Source of the DNA: Litchfieldella anticariensis FP35 = DSM 16096
GTDB lineage: Bacteria; Pseudomonadota; Gammaproteobacteria; Pseudomonadales; Halomonadaceae
Length of the DNA: 64,000 bases
Assembly: GCF_000409775.1 (NCBI RefSeq)
Contig: NZ_KE332377.1
Coordinates: 1,088,073-1,152,072 of the forward strand
Reading direction: 5' to 3'
The notes under the pieces are model-generated. The model saw only the letters and a program-made list of their open reading frames with translations, was not told the origin of the DNA and ran no database searches. The translations under genes and the position numbers were made by a program. Below are positions 1 to 9,588 of the stretch, in pieces; within the stretch, counting starts at the first letter, position 1; each line of letters opens with the position of its first letter.

Positions 1-1
1 G

Positions 2-169
2 TGGCTCAATCGCGAACTGGCGAGACTGACCGAGGAGCTGCTCGAGCGCCTTGGCGGGCTACGCCGCTTGCCCAGCAAACGCCTGCGGCGTCGCGCCTCA
101 CATCACACCTTGATCAGCAAGGCTCAAGATCGTTTCGATGAAGACCGGGATGCGCAGAGGAGAGGATAG
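2..169 (+). CDS. C-terminal end of an unidentified protein (5' truncated by the window)
   Basis: An open frame enters from the window edge and stops with TAG at 167-169, giving about 55 residues. The end is rich in Arg and Leu and looks helical (it contains RELARLTEELLERL). Its stop lies two bases before the nadB start, and the nadB ribosome binding site overlaps its last codons, so the two genes are probably cotranscribed. Too little is visible to name the product. Confidence 0.5.
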   Translation, partial: WLNRELARLTEELLERLGGLRRLPSKRLRRRASHHTLISKAQDRFDEDRDAQRRG

Positions 170-171
170 CC

Positions 172-1761
172 GTGACATCCAGCGAACATGATGTGCTGGT
201 CATTGGGGGCGGTGTTGCTGGCCTAAGCCTGGCTTTGGAGCTGGCCGATGAGCGGCGTGTCACTCTGTTGCGTCCGGTCAGCGACGACCACGGCGCGAGT
301 CGCTGGGCCCAAGGCGGCATCGCGGCAGTGCTCTCGCCCCAAGACGATATCCAAGCCCATGTGCAAGATACCCTCAATGCTGGTGATGGCTTGTGCGACG
401 AAGCGACCGTACGCTTTACGGTCACCCAAGGGCCTGCCGCCATCGAGTGGCTGGTAACGTTAGGCGTCCCCTTCACCCCGGATACCAGCCCCCAGGCCCC
501 CTACCCCTTCCATCTGACTCGCGAAGGTGGCCATGGGGCTCGGCGTGTGATTCATGCCGCTGATGCAACGGGGCGCGCGCTGATCGATACACTACTCGAG
601 CATGTCGCACGACACCCGGGAATCACCGTGCGCCAAGACGTCAATGTCATCGAGTTGATCGGTGACGCCACTGGTCACTGTCGTGGCGCCTACGGCCTTA
701 CCACTCATGGCAAACTCGAAACGCTACAGGCTAACGACACCGTTCTCGCTACCGGCGGTGCCAGTGGGCTGTTTCAACATACGACCAGCCCGGTTCCCGC
801 GTGCGGTGAAGGCATGATCATGGCAGCTGAACTCGGCGCCACCCTGATGAACCTGGAATTCCAGCAATTTCATCCGACATGCCTCTACGACCCTACAGGC
901 AGCCCCTTCCTGATCAGTGAAGCATTGCGTGGCGAAGGGGGAATTCTCAGGAACCTCGACGGCCATCGTTTCATGCCGGCAATCGACCCTCGAGCGGAGC
1001 TGGCACCACGCGATATCGTCGCCCGAGCCATCGATGCCGAGATGCAACGCCGCCACAGCCAACATGTGTTGCTCGACATGACACATCTCCCCGCCGAGAC
1101 GCTGCGCAAGCTGTTCCCCACCATTCATGCGCACTGCCTGGCACGAGGGCTGGACATCACCCGCGAACCCATCCCCGTGGTACCCGCCGCCCACTACAGC
1201 TGTGGCGGGGTGGCAACCGACCACCATGGCGCCACACGGGTTCCTCACCTGTACGCCATCGGCGAAGTCGCCTGCACTGGCCTGCATGGCGCCAACCGCA
1301 TGGCTAGCAACTCGCTGTTGGAGTGCCTGGTCTTCGCTCGCGCCGCCGCGCAAGCTCTACGCAAACCCAAGCCAGGCTCCCTAGCTCCCGTGAAAACGCC
1401 GTCCTTCAGCCGATGCCATGCACAAGTTGAACCGGCAGCCCTTGGCGAACTGCTAGCGGATACGCGCCGCACGATGAGCCGAAACGCTGGCATCGTACGC
1501 CATGATACTGGTCTCAGCGAAGCTGCTGCCACACTGCACGACCTGGTCGCACGATGCCGATATCTATGGCAACGACATATACCCAGTAATGAACTGGCCA
1601 AGGTATGTCGGGCGGTACGACTGGCCGAACTCACCGTCGATGCCGCTCGTCGACGCCGCGAGTCGCGAGGCCTGCATTACAATCGGGATTGCCCGGAACA
1701 CGCCAACGGGTCGGCAAAGCCGTCGTTTTCCTATTTAGACGCTTTCGCCGACCACGCCTAA
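172..1761 (+). CDS. nadB: L-aspartate oxidase
   Basis: Flavoenzyme of de novo NAD synthesis. It oxidises L-aspartate to iminoaspartate, which quinolinate synthase condenses with dihydroxyacetone phosphate. The 529 residues match the family length. An FAD-binding glycine motif (GGGVAGLSLALEL) lies near residues 12-24, followed by the family segment SRWAQGGIAAV near residue 44 and the fumarate-reductase-like core with HYSCGGV and GANRMASNSLLECL. The start is GTG, preceded by a strong AGGAGAGGA ribosome binding site. The stop overlaps the stop of the convergent ygfX by a few bases. nadA and nadC are not next to it. Confidence 0.95.
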   Translation: MTSSEHDVLVIGGGVAGLSLALELADERRVTLLRPVSDDHGASRWAQGGIAAVLSPQDDIQAHVQDTLNAGDGLCDEATVRFTVTQGPAAIEWLVTLGVPFTPDTSPQAPYPFHLTREGGHGARRVIHAADATGRALIDTLLEHVARHPGITVRQDVNVIELIGDATGHCRGAYGLTTHGKLETLQANDTVLATGGASGLFQHTTSPVPACGEGMIMAAELGATLMNLEFQQFHPTCLYDPTGSPFLISEALRGEGGILRNLDGHRFMPAIDPRAELAPRDIVARAIDAEMQRRHSQHVLLDMTHLPAETLRKLFPTIHAHCLARGLDITREPIPVVPAAHYSCGGVATDHHGATRVPHLYAIGEVACTGLHGANRMASNSLLECLVFARAAAQALRKPKPGSLAPVKTPSFSRCHAQVEPAALGELLADTRRTMSRNAGIVRHDTGLSEAAATLHDLVARCRYLWQRHIPSNELAKVCRAVRLAELTVDAARRRRESRGLHYNRDCPEHANGSAKPSFSYLDAFADHA

Positions 1762-2165
1762 CCGTACACTGGGTGAGCAACCAGGTTACGCCGCAAATCA
1801 CGGAGAACCTGAGGCGGGGCACTATCTGGCCATAGCCAGTAATGTCTCCCATCCATCGCCAGAGCAATCAGCCAGGGCCCTAGATAGGTCACCTTGACGC
1901 TTACATCCTGCCAAGGGCTATCCATCGCATCCCGGTATTGCCAGCATCCCCCATGGCCATCTCCCGGTATCCAGCGACACTGCCATGGGCGCTCCCGGCA
2001 CCAGGACCAGCACAAAACGATAATCAACACCATCACCGCCATGGCAATGAACCACAGCGGTGCATAAAGTGATATCGGCAGACAAATCGCTATCGCCATT
2101 CCCGACTGAGCGAGCCGAGCTAGCCTAGAGGGTCCGATACTGATCGTTATCGGTGCTTTCGGCAT
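1758..2165 (-). CDS. ygfX: YgfX/CptA-like membrane protein
   Basis: A 135-residue protein with two closely spaced hydrophobic segments (about residues 22-50) and a Trp-rich soluble tail, the architecture of the YgfX (CptA) family. In E. coli YgfX is encoded directly after sdhE; it has been reported to inhibit FtsZ and MreB and to act as the toxin of a type IV toxin-antitoxin pair. Here it also follows sdhE, with about 40 bp of reading-frame overlap. That synteny is the main support, because the family is poorly conserved in sequence. Start choice inside the overlap is uncertain. Confidence 0.7.
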   Translation of the reverse strand: MPKAPITISIGPSRLARLAQSGMAIAICLPISLYAPLWFIAMAVMVLIIVLCWSWCRERPWQCRWIPGDGHGGCWQYRDAMDSPWQDVSVKVTYLGPWLIALAMDGRHYWLWPDSAPPQVLRDLRRNLVAHPVYG

Positions 2166-2418
2166 ACTCGACGATCATCTTGACGATCCGGCGACGGATC
2201 GGTTCTTCTGGCCATTCGCGGCGCATCAGCCATATGAACAAGTCCTGATCCTCTTCGTCGAGCAATTCACGATAGGCAGCTTGATCGACAGAATCGAGTC
2301 CGTCATAGCAGTGCTCGAGAAACGGAACCAGCAACAGGTCGAGCTCCCACATGCCGCGTCGGGAGTGCCAATGGAGCCGCTTGCGGGTAATCTCATCGGC
2401 TGAGATATTTTCGCTCAA
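2125..2418 (-). CDS. sdhE: FAD assembly factor SdhE
   Basis: A 97-residue soluble protein of the SdhE/YgfY family, which promotes covalent FAD attachment to the flavoprotein subunits of succinate dehydrogenase and fumarate reductase. The diagnostic RRGMWELDLLL segment sits near residues 19-30, and acidic and Trp-containing motifs (LLDEEDQDLFIWL) follow. The start appears to be TTG, placed six bases after a GAGG ribosome binding site. The downstream ygfX overlap supports an operon. It is divergent from ihfB. Confidence 0.9.
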   Translation of the reverse strand: MSENISADEITRKRLHWHSRRGMWELDLLLVPFLEHCYDGLDSVDQAAYRELLDEEDQDLFIWLMRREWPEEPIRRRIVKMIVEYAESTDNDQYRTL

Positions 2419-2540
2419 CGTTGACCTCGGGAGAAAAATCTCGGTGAATGTGAGCGCAGTATACCCGAGCTTCGCTCCTCCGGCATCCAGGTATCGAAAG
2501 CCGGGTACAGACGGTAACGGAGAGTGGACGTTCTAGTGCG

Positions 2541-2569
2541 TTGTTTTATCACGGTTTACGCAGTATGCT
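2541..2569 (+). promoter_or_regulatory. Probable sigma-70 promoter of ihfB
   Basis: TTGTTT (2541-2546) and TATGCT (2564-2569) are separated by 17 bp, about 60 bp upstream of the ihfB start. This would make the ihfB-lapA-lapB group independent of rpsA, which often precedes ihfB in other gammaproteobacteria. Confidence 0.45.
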
Positions 2570-2632
2570 GAGAGGAAACAACAACACCGGGACTGCCGTT
2601 ACCTGTCTGGCACCACCGCATGGAGAAAGTCG

Positions 2633-2929
2633 ATGACCAAATCCGAGTTGATCGAGCAGATTGCAATGCGACAGCCGGAGCTGTCGATCAAGGAAGTCGA
2701 AGCCGCCGTCCGTATCATCCTCGATGACATCACCGACGCGTTGGCAGATGGCGGACGAGTGGAAATTCGTGGTTTCGGGAGTTTCTCCCTGCACTATCGA
2801 GAACCTCGTGTCGGCCGCAACCCAAAGACAGGAGACCCTGTCGAACTCAACGGCAAGTTCGTACCACACTTCAAACCGGGCAAGGAACTGCGCGAGCAAG
2901 TCAACGCCAGCCGCGCCTTGGGCTATTGA
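2633..2929 (+). CDS. ihfB: Integration host factor subunit beta
   Basis: A 98-residue member of the HU/IHF DNA-bending family. It pairs with IhfA and bends DNA sharply at specific sites, acting in recombination, replication and sigma-54 promoter activation. The N-terminal dimerisation helices are followed by the beta-arm motif with [10 protein letters not shown] and the intercalating Pro, then [10 protein letters not shown]. The sequence is typical of the beta subunit rather than HU. It is followed 35 bp later by lapA, as in other gammaproteobacteria, but sdhE rather than rpsA lies upstream. Confidence 0.95.
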   Translation: MTKSELIEQIAMRQPELSIKEVEAAVRIILDDITDALADGGRVEIRGFGSFSLHYREPRVGRNPKTGDPVELNGKFVPHFKPGKELREQVNASRALGY

Positions 2930-2964
2930 GATAAAGCTTCACCGTATCGACAAAGGAAACCATC

Positions 2965-3270
2965 ATGCGTTGGCTCAAAGGTCTTATCCTGGCCATTATC
3001 TTGCTGGCAGTGCTGCTGATCGGCATCCTGTTCGCCGTTAACAATCAGCAGACTTTGCCACTCAACCTGATCTGGGTCGAGCTGCCACCGGCATCTCTCT
3101 CGGTCTGGCTGCTGGCGGCACTGGCCTGCGGGGTCGTGTTGGGCATGTTGGCCATGAGCGGTGTCTACTTGCGGCTGCGCACCTTGCTGACCAGGGCCCA
3201 GCGCCATAACCAGCAACAGCGCAAGGAACTCGATCGACTGCGGATCCAGGAGCTCAAGGAAGTACCCTGA
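2965..3270 (+). CDS. lapA: Lipopolysaccharide assembly protein A
   Basis: A 101-residue inner-membrane protein of the LapA (YciS) family. Two transmembrane segments (about residues 5-25 and 43-65) are joined by a short periplasmic stretch containing VNNQQTLPLNLIW, and a basic cytoplasmic coiled-coil tail follows. In E. coli LapA works with LapB in controlling LpxC proteolysis and lipopolysaccharide synthesis. Its stop codon abuts the lapB ATG, which indicates translational coupling. Confidence 0.9.
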   Translation: MRWLKGLILAIILLAVLLIGILFAVNNQQTLPLNLIWVELPPASLSVWLLAALACGVVLGMLAMSGVYLRLRTLLTRAQRHNQQQRKELDRLRIQELKEVP

Positions 3271-4452
3271 ATGCCCGATCTCCTGCTGCTGGCCCTGTTG
3301 TTGGCAGCGGTCGCCATCGGTTGGTGGCTCGGCCGCCGCGAAAGAGGGAAGGATGTTTTCACTTCGCAGCAACCTTCCCTGTCGCGGGACTACTTCGTGG
3401 GTCTCAACTATCTACTCAACGAACAGCCTGACCGCGCCATCGAAACCTTCGTTGCCGCTCTTGAGGTCAATAGCGATACCATCGAGACGCATATCACTCT
3501 GGGCAATCTGTTTCGGTTGCGGGGGGAAGCCGACCGAGCGGTGAAGATCCATCAGAATCTACTGGCCCGCCCCTCTCTGAGCGCGGTACAAAGCAACCAA
3601 GTACAGCTTGAATTATCACGCGATTTTCTACACTTGGGCCTGCTCGACCGCGCTGAACGACTGTTGCAAACACTGGTGCGCGATACTCATGATGAAGACC
3701 TCCGTGAATCAGCCAAACGCTTGCTGGTCGATCTGTTCGAACAAGAGCAGGAGTGGCAAGCGGCACTGGAGGTTGCTCAACCTACGCTGATCAGCCGTTA
3801 CCAGGATACTCGTCGCGCGGCGGCCCACTGGCTGTGCGAGCTCGCTGAACAGGATTTACGATCGGCGAGTCCTGCCCTGGCTCGCAAACGTCTACGCCAA
3901 GCCTTGTCGATCGATGAACACTGTGTGCGCGTGAACTGGCTGCTGGCCAAAATCGAACACGACACTGGCCATTACAAGGCCGAAATCCGCATTCTCAAGC
4001 GAATTCCTCATCAAGATCGAGATTTCGCTCCGATCATTCTCGAGCCGCTTCGCAATGCCTACCAACTGCTTGATGACGAGAATGGACTTGAGACAGCCCT
4101 TCGCGAGCTGATTGATCTTACTCCCTTCACCAGTGCCGTCATCATGCTCGCTGAAACGCTGCAGCGTCGTGAAGGCAATGATGCAGCCGCGGCTTTCATC
4201 AGTGAACAGCTTGCTACCGCACCCAGCTTGCGAGGCGTCGACTACCTGATGGACCTATACCGTCAGAAGGCCGATACCGAAGAACGCAACCGTATCGATC
4301 TGCTCAAACGACATACCCATACCCTGCTGGAGGCCCGACCGCGCCATCGTTGCCGACGCTGTGGCTTCGCCGGTGCCCAGCTGCACTGGCGTTGCCCCAG
4401 CTGTCGTAGCTGGGGCACGACCAAGCCAATCACCGGCATCGAAGGAGAATAA
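3271..4452 (+). CDS. lapB: Lipopolysaccharide assembly protein B (TPR and rubredoxin-like domain)
   Basis: A 393-residue protein matching LapB (YciM). An N-terminal membrane anchor (residues 2-18) is followed by a conserved DYFVGLNYLLNEQPDRAI segment and a series of tetratricopeptide repeats. The C-terminus (from about residue 358) carries two CxxC pairs in a rubredoxin-like metal site (CRRCGF and CPSCRSWG). LapB acts as adaptor for FtsH-dependent LpxC degradation in E. coli. pyrF is next, but in the opposite orientation, unlike the E. coli arrangement. Confidence 0.95.
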   Translation: MPDLLLLALLLAAVAIGWWLGRRERGKDVFTSQQPSLSRDYFVGLNYLLNEQPDRAIETFVAALEVNSDTIETHITLGNLFRLRGEADRAVKIHQNLLARPSLSAVQSNQVQLELSRDFLHLGLLDRAERLLQTLVRDTHDEDLRESAKRLLVDLFEQEQEWQAALEVAQPTLISRYQDTRRAAAHWLCELAEQDLRSASPALARKRLRQALSIDEHCVRVNWLLAKIEHDTGHYKAEIRILKRIPHQDRDFAPIILEPLRNAYQLLDDENGLETALRELIDLTPFTSAVIMLAETLQRREGNDAAAAFISEQLATAPSLRGVDYLMDLYRQKADTEERNRIDLLKRHTHTLLEARPRHRCRRCGFAGAQLHWRCPSCRSWGTTKPITGIEGE

Positions 4453-4478
4453 GGGGCAGCGATTCCTAAGAGTGGAGG

Positions 4479-5180
4479 CTAGAGGATGGCCAATTCTTTC
4501 TCGATGGCATCCAGCGCCACCATCGGGTCCTCGGCCTGTGTCACCGGCCGGCCGATCACCAGGTAGGAGCTACCCGCAGCCATGGCCTGCCCAGGTGTGC
4601 GAATACGCTGCTGGTCGTCTGCCGCCGCGAAAGCTGGGCGAATCCCCGGCGTGACTTTCAGAAAATCGCTACCACAGATCTCGGTCAAACGTGCCGACTC
4701 CTGGGCCGAGCACACCACTCCATCCATGCCGCTCTTGTGAGCCAGTCGAGCCAAGCGCTCGACCTGTGCTGCCGTCGATGCCGTCATCCCGATCTCGGCC
4801 AGGTCCTCATCCGCCATGCTCGTCAACACCGTCACCGCTATCAGCAGGGTATTGAAGCCGTGACGATCGAGGCGTTCGCGCGCGGCCTCCATCATGCGAC
4901 TGCCGCCACTGGCATGGACGTTGACCATCCACACCCCCTGCTCCGCAGCCGCCTGTACGGCGCCGGCCACAGTATGTGGAATATCGTGAAACTTGAGATC
5001 GAGAAAAACTTCAAAACCACGCCCGTGTAAAGCCTCGAGCACATCCGGGCCCCCTCGGGTAAACAGCTCCTTGCCAACCTTTACACGGCAACGGGACGGA
5101 TCAAGGCGATCAGCCATGCATAGGGCGGCATCCATGGATGGGTAGTCGAGGGCAACGATCAATGGTGATGCGGTCGACAT
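4479..5180 (-). CDS. pyrF: Orotidine 5'-phosphate decarboxylase
   Basis: Converts OMP to UMP in the last step of pyrimidine synthesis. The TIM-barrel protein shows the family signatures IVALDYPS at the N-terminus, the catalytic block [12 protein letters not shown] with Asp-x-Lys-x-x-Asp, VNVHASGG, and the phosphate-binding TPGIRP and VIGRPVTQ. The ATG at 5180 gives 233 residues, the usual size; an upstream GTG at 5216 would only add non-conserved residues. It converges on lapB and is divergent from the comEA-like gene. Confidence 0.95.
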   Translation of the reverse strand: MSTASPLIVALDYPSMDAALCMADRLDPSRCRVKVGKELFTRGGPDVLEALHGRGFEVFLDLKFHDIPHTVAGAVQAAAEQGVWMVNVHASGGSRMMEAARERLDRHGFNTLLIAVTVLTSMADEDLAEIGMTASTAAQVERLARLAHKSGMDGVVCSAQESARLTEICGSDFLKVTPGIRPAFAAADDQQRIRTPGQAMAAGSSYLVIGRPVTQAEDPMVALDAIEKELAIL

Positions 5181-5277
5181 AGTCGAATACGTTCCTGTGG
5201 GGGGAAATGTCGGCACAGTATATCACGGGCTAGCACCGGCTCTCCGCCCCTGGATTAGCTAATGTCGTCGCCTTTTG

Positions 5278-5339
5278 TCGGCAATGTCTTACACGAGAAA
5301 TCGGCAATGTCTTAATAAAATAACACTTATTTAGTGTTA
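5278..5339. promoter_or_regulatory. Direct repeat plus palindrome upstream of the comEA-like gene
   Basis: In the 230-bp pyrF/comEA intergenic region a perfect 14-bp direct repeat (TCGGCAATGTCTTA) occurs at 5278-5291 and 5301-5314, 23 bp apart. A perfect inverted repeat, TAACACT-N5-AGTGTTA, follows at 5321-5339. The palindrome has the shape of a repressor operator; the direct repeats could be binding sites or the remnant of an insertion sequence end. No matching regulator is recognised nearby. Confidence 0.45.
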
Positions 5340-5410
5340 CCTTCTGTTTGCCCGTTACGGGCACTGATATCTATAACCAATACCAAAGGATAACCAGACG
5401 GAGGGAACCC

Positions 5411-5677
5411 ATGAAGACACTTCTCAAAGCTTTGTCATTGAGCCTTTTGCTCGGTACCGCCAGCATGGCATTGGCACAGGAAGTTGCCCCGATCAATATC
5501 AATACGGCTGATGCCGAACTGCTGGCTGAACTGCCCGGCATCGGCAATGCCAAAGCCCAGGCAATCATCGATGAACGCGACGCCAACGGCCCCTTCGACA
5601 GTGTCGATGCTCTTGCTCGCGTCAATGGCATTGGTGAGGCCACCGTGGCCAATCTGCGCGATCAAGTAGAATACTGA
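5411..5677 (+). CDS. ComEA-like helix-hairpin-helix protein, exported
   Basis: An 88-residue protein with an N-terminal Sec signal peptide (MKTLLKALSLSLLLGTASMA, cleavage after AQA-like ALAQ) and a single pair of helix-hairpin-helix motifs (INTADAELLAELPGIG and VNGIGEATVANL). Short proteins of this kind are annotated as ComEA family; they bind double-stranded DNA without sequence preference in the periplasm during DNA uptake. The start at 5411 has a GGAGGGA ribosome binding site; an upstream in-frame start at 5348 lacks one. No other competence gene is adjacent. Confidence 0.85.
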   Translation: MKTLLKALSLSLLLGTASMALAQEVAPININTADAELLAELPGIGNAKAQAIIDERDANGPFDSVDALARVNGIGEATVANLRDQVEY

Positions 5678-5706
5678 TCGGACAGCACGACTTGTCCACC
5701 AACGGC

Positions 5707-5732
5707 GCCGGGCTCCTATTCAGGAGCCCGGC
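5707..5732 (+). terminator. Hairpin after the comEA-like gene
   Basis: An 11-bp perfect stem (GCCGGGCTCCT / AGGAGCCCGGC) with an ATTC loop, followed by a weak T-rich run. It lies between convergent genes and may serve both. Confidence 0.6.
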
Positions 5733-5780
5733 TTCCGTTTGTACGACTCCATTCCTCTACGACTCCTTTCCTTGGGATGA

Positions 5781-6542
5781 TCAGATTCGTAAGCCACCGT
5801 CACATTCGATCACTCGACCGGTGAAGTAGTCGTTCTCGAGAATGAAGGCCACACTCTCGGCAATATCGTTCGGCTTTCCCAATGCTCCTAGAGGAATGCC
5901 ACGTGCAATCTTCTCCAATACCTCGGGGCGCATGGCGGATGTCATCTCGGTTTCGATAAAGCCCGGCGCCACAGCTCCCACGCGTACACCATGGCGTGCC
6001 AATTCCTTCGCCCACGTCACGGTCAGGGCTACCACACCGGCCTTGGCCGCCGCATAGTTGCTCTGCCCCATGTTTCCGGCACGCGAAATACTGGAAATGT
6101 TGACGATCACGCCGCCTTGACCGGATTCCACCATCTGGCAGGCCGCCTCTCGACCACACAGGAATACGCCCGTCAGGTTGACATCGACGACCTGCTGCCA
6201 CTGAGTCAACGACATGGTCTTCTCGACCTTGCCCTCCTTGGCCTTGATCAGCAAGCCATCACGGGTAATACCCGCATTGTTGACCAACCCAGCCACCGTG
6301 CCCATCTCCTCGGCGATGGCGCCGAAGGCTTGAGCGACCGACACTTCGTCGGCGACATTGGTCACATAAGACCTGGCCTCGATGCCTTCGTCTCGCAGGG
6401 CGCCGACAGCGATATCCAACGCTTCCTGCTCCAGATCCAGCAATGCCAAGCGGGCACCTTTCCTCCCCAATAGACTCGCCATGGATAACCCCAGTCCACG
6501 AGCCCCTCCAGTAATGGCGATAACCGCCTCATCCATCTGCAT
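5781..6542 (-). CDS. fabG: SDR family oxidoreductase, 3-oxoacyl-ACP reductase type
   Basis: A 253-residue classical short-chain dehydrogenase. The cofactor motif is GGARGLG (residues 11-17). NNAG follows in the central sheet, then the catalytic Ser in NISSISRAGNMGQ and the Tyr-x-x-x-Lys of YAAAKAG. This matches FabG-type NADPH-dependent 3-oxoacyl reductases, but it is not in a fab operon, so it may be a second FabG or act on another 3-keto substrate. The start at 6542 has a GAGGAAC ribosome binding site; an upstream in-frame ATG adds unrelated residues. It is divergent from fxsA. Confidence 0.8.
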   Translation of the reverse strand: MQMDEAVIAITGGARGLGLSMASLLGRKGARLALLDLEQEALDIAVGALRDEGIEARSYVTNVADEVSVAQAFGAIAEEMGTVAGLVNNAGITRDGLLIKAKEGKVEKTMSLTQWQQVVDVNLTGVFLCGREAACQMVESGQGGVIVNISSISRAGNMGQSNYAAAKAGVVALTVTWAKELARHGVRVGAVAPGFIETEMTSAMRPEVLEKIARGIPLGALGKPNDIAESVAFILENDYFTGRVIECDGGLRI

Positions 6543-6707
6543 GTTAGTTCCTCGGGTATCGTTCCACATCGAGTAGCATTGTGCACCGCAACATGACAAA
6601 TATAGCACGGCACATGCACTCGCCCAATACGACCTATCGCTCTAATAGCGGTTGAAATCGTGTCGTTCACCACCATTTACACAAAAGTTCTGGTCTGCGG
6701 AGTCATC

Positions 6708-7217
6708 ATGCCGTTTCTGCTGCTTTTCACTCTCTTCGCCCTGCTTGATTTCGTCGTCCTGTTCGCCGTTGGCAGCCATATCGGGCTCTTGACCACCCTG
6801 CTGCTGGTACTGGCGACTGGTTTCATCGGCCTGCACCTGATTCGTCGCGAGGGAGTGGCAACATTTCAGCGCGCACAACAACGCCTCGCCCAAGGTGAGC
6901 TGCCATCCGACGAGTTGTTAACCGGCGCGGCCCTGATCTTCGGCGGTGCCCTTCTGATGGCCCCTGGCTTTCTCTCCGACGCGCTGGGCTTCATGTGCCT
7001 GATCCCCAATGCGCGGGGCCTGCTGGGCAAGCTGTTGACCCGAACCAACGTCCTTATCCGTCGCTTTCACTACCGGCATGGCCAGGCCTCAGGCAACGAC
7101 TGGCATGCCGCTGATGAGGATCCATCACATTCTCATCACGCCCCCGACCATGAAGATGATTCCTCTCACCAACCGCTTGAAGGGGATTTCATTTCCAAGG
7201 ACGAGCCACATCGTTGA
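6708..7217 (+). CDS. fxsA: FxsA family membrane protein
   Basis: A 169-residue protein with the FxsA pattern: hydrophobic segments at about residues 4-22 and 26-44, the LLTGAALIFGGALLMAPGFLSDALG membrane stretch (two overlapping parts), and a hydrophilic His/Asp-rich tail. In E. coli FxsA suppresses F-plasmid exclusion of phage T7; its normal role is unclear. The gene precedes groES here as in many gammaproteobacteria. I chose the ATG at 6708 because GGAG lies seven bases upstream. The acidic, His-rich tail might bind metal, which is only a guess. Confidence 0.85.
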   Translation: MPFLLLFTLFALLDFVVLFAVGSHIGLLTTLLLVLATGFIGLHLIRREGVATFQRAQQRLAQGELPSDELLTGAALIFGGALLMAPGFLSDALGFMCLIPNARGLLGKLLTRTNVLIRRFHYRHGQASGNDWHAADEDPSHSHHAPDHEDDSSHQPLEGDFISKDEPHR

Positions 7218-7250
7218 CGAAGCAGGTGAAATTTTTTTTATCGGCAGGCC

Positions 7251-7276
7251 TTGAAAGGACTTGAGCAGCCCCCACT
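7251..7276 (+). promoter_or_regulatory. Probable sigma-32 heat-shock promoter of groESL
   Basis: CTTGAAA with its TTGAAA at 7251-7256, a 13-bp spacer, then CCCCACT (7270-7276) resembles the RpoH consensus (CTTGAAA then CCCCATnT). The position, about 155 bp upstream of groES, leaves a long structured leader. No CIRCE element was found. Confidence 0.55.
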
Positions 7277-7297
7277 GATGGGCTAGCGACACTCTTC

Positions 7298-7370
7298 GGA
7301 CAATGGGCTTTCGCCCATTGTCCATTGACAAGGAAGGCAACTGCCTTCACTCCGGAAGTCCGACTTCCGG
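7298..7370 (+). other. Three consecutive hairpins in the groES leader
   Basis: Between the promoter and groES lie three perfect inverted repeats: GGACAATGGGC / GCCCATTGTCC (7298-7308, 7313-7323, 4-nt loop), GAAGGC / GCCTTC (7333-7348), and CCGGAAG / CTTCCGG (7352-7370). All are within the predicted transcript. They may modulate mRNA stability or translation, or act as a thermometer; no T-run follows them, so they are not obvious terminators. Confidence 0.6.
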
Positions 7371-7431
7371 AACTGGTACGGACCCGTCATGCCAGTGCAT
7401 GACACAGCAAACCATCAGGAGAACGTGAGCA

Positions 7432-7725
7432 ATGAACATCCGTCCCTTGCACGATCGCGTCGTCGTCCGTCGCGTTGAGGAAGAGCAGAAAACATCAGGC
7501 GGCATCGTGCTCCCGGGCAATGCCCAGGAAAAGCCGACTCGTGGCGAAGTGCTCGCCGTCGGTAACGGCCGGATTCTCGAAAACGGCGAAGTGCGTCCAC
7601 TGGATGTCAAGGTCGGCGATACCGTGATCTTCAAGGAAGGCTTCGGCGTCGAGAAGCAGAAGATCGATGGCGAAGAAGTCCTGATCATGAGCGAGACCGA
7701 TATTCTTGCCGTGGTTGAAGGCTAA
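7432..7725 (+). CDS. groES: Co-chaperonin GroES
   Basis: A 97-residue chaperonin-10. It starts with the family signature ([14 protein letters not shown]) and carries the mobile loop (about residues 17-33, with TSGGIVLPG) that docks onto GroEL. It forms the heptameric lid of the folding chamber in the cytoplasm. The start has an AGGAGAA ribosome binding site. groEL follows 60 bp later in the same operon. Confidence 0.98.
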   Translation: MNIRPLHDRVVVRRVEEEQKTSGGIVLPGNAQEKPTRGEVLAVGNGRILENGEVRPLDVKVGDTVIFKEGFGVEKQKIDGEEVLIMSETDILAVVEG

Positions 7726-7773
7726 GCCCAACTCCTTGTACTGACTGCTCAAAGTTTCACGAACTAACCGTAG

Positions 7774-9426
<1,653 letters not shown>

Positions 9427-9449
9427 ATCGCCACCCAGCTAGCTGATTG

Positions 9450-9541
9450 CCGGGAGCGGTCCCAAGGGATCGCTCCCGGTAAGCTGAACGAACCCCTGAA
9501 TGACGGGAAGTCGATAACTCCCGACAGGCAGGGGTTTTTCT
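9450..9541. terminator. Tandem terminators between groEL and cueR
   Basis: The first hairpin is CCGGGAGCG / CGCTCCCGG (9450-9458 and 9471-9479). The second pairs AACCCCTG (9491-9498) with CAGGGGTT (9529-9536), encloses a smaller stem, and ends in TTTTTC. The second has the form of an intrinsic terminator for groESL. Confidence 0.75.
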
Positions 9542-9557
9542 TTGCCAATCCAGCAGG

Positions 9558-9588
9558 TCAGGGTTTGTCTGAAAAGTCGCCGAGCGAT
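9558..9588. repeat. End fragment of the 147-164 bp inverted-repeat element
   Basis: About 31 bp (including GGGTTTGTCTGAAAAGTCGC) match the left end of the element copy at 45156 with about two mismatches. The fragment encodes the last residues and the stop codon of cueR on the minus strand, so the regulator's tail was probably rewritten by an element end. Confidence 0.7.

Noticed and set aside
5278-5314. Two direct repeats considered as a CRISPR remnant
   Set aside because: Only two 14-bp repeats with a 9-bp gap; too short for repeat and spacer, and no cas genes.
7218-7431. CIRCE/HrcA operator before groES
   Set aside because: The TTAGCACTC-N9-GAGTGCTAA dyad is absent; the hairpins present have other sequences.
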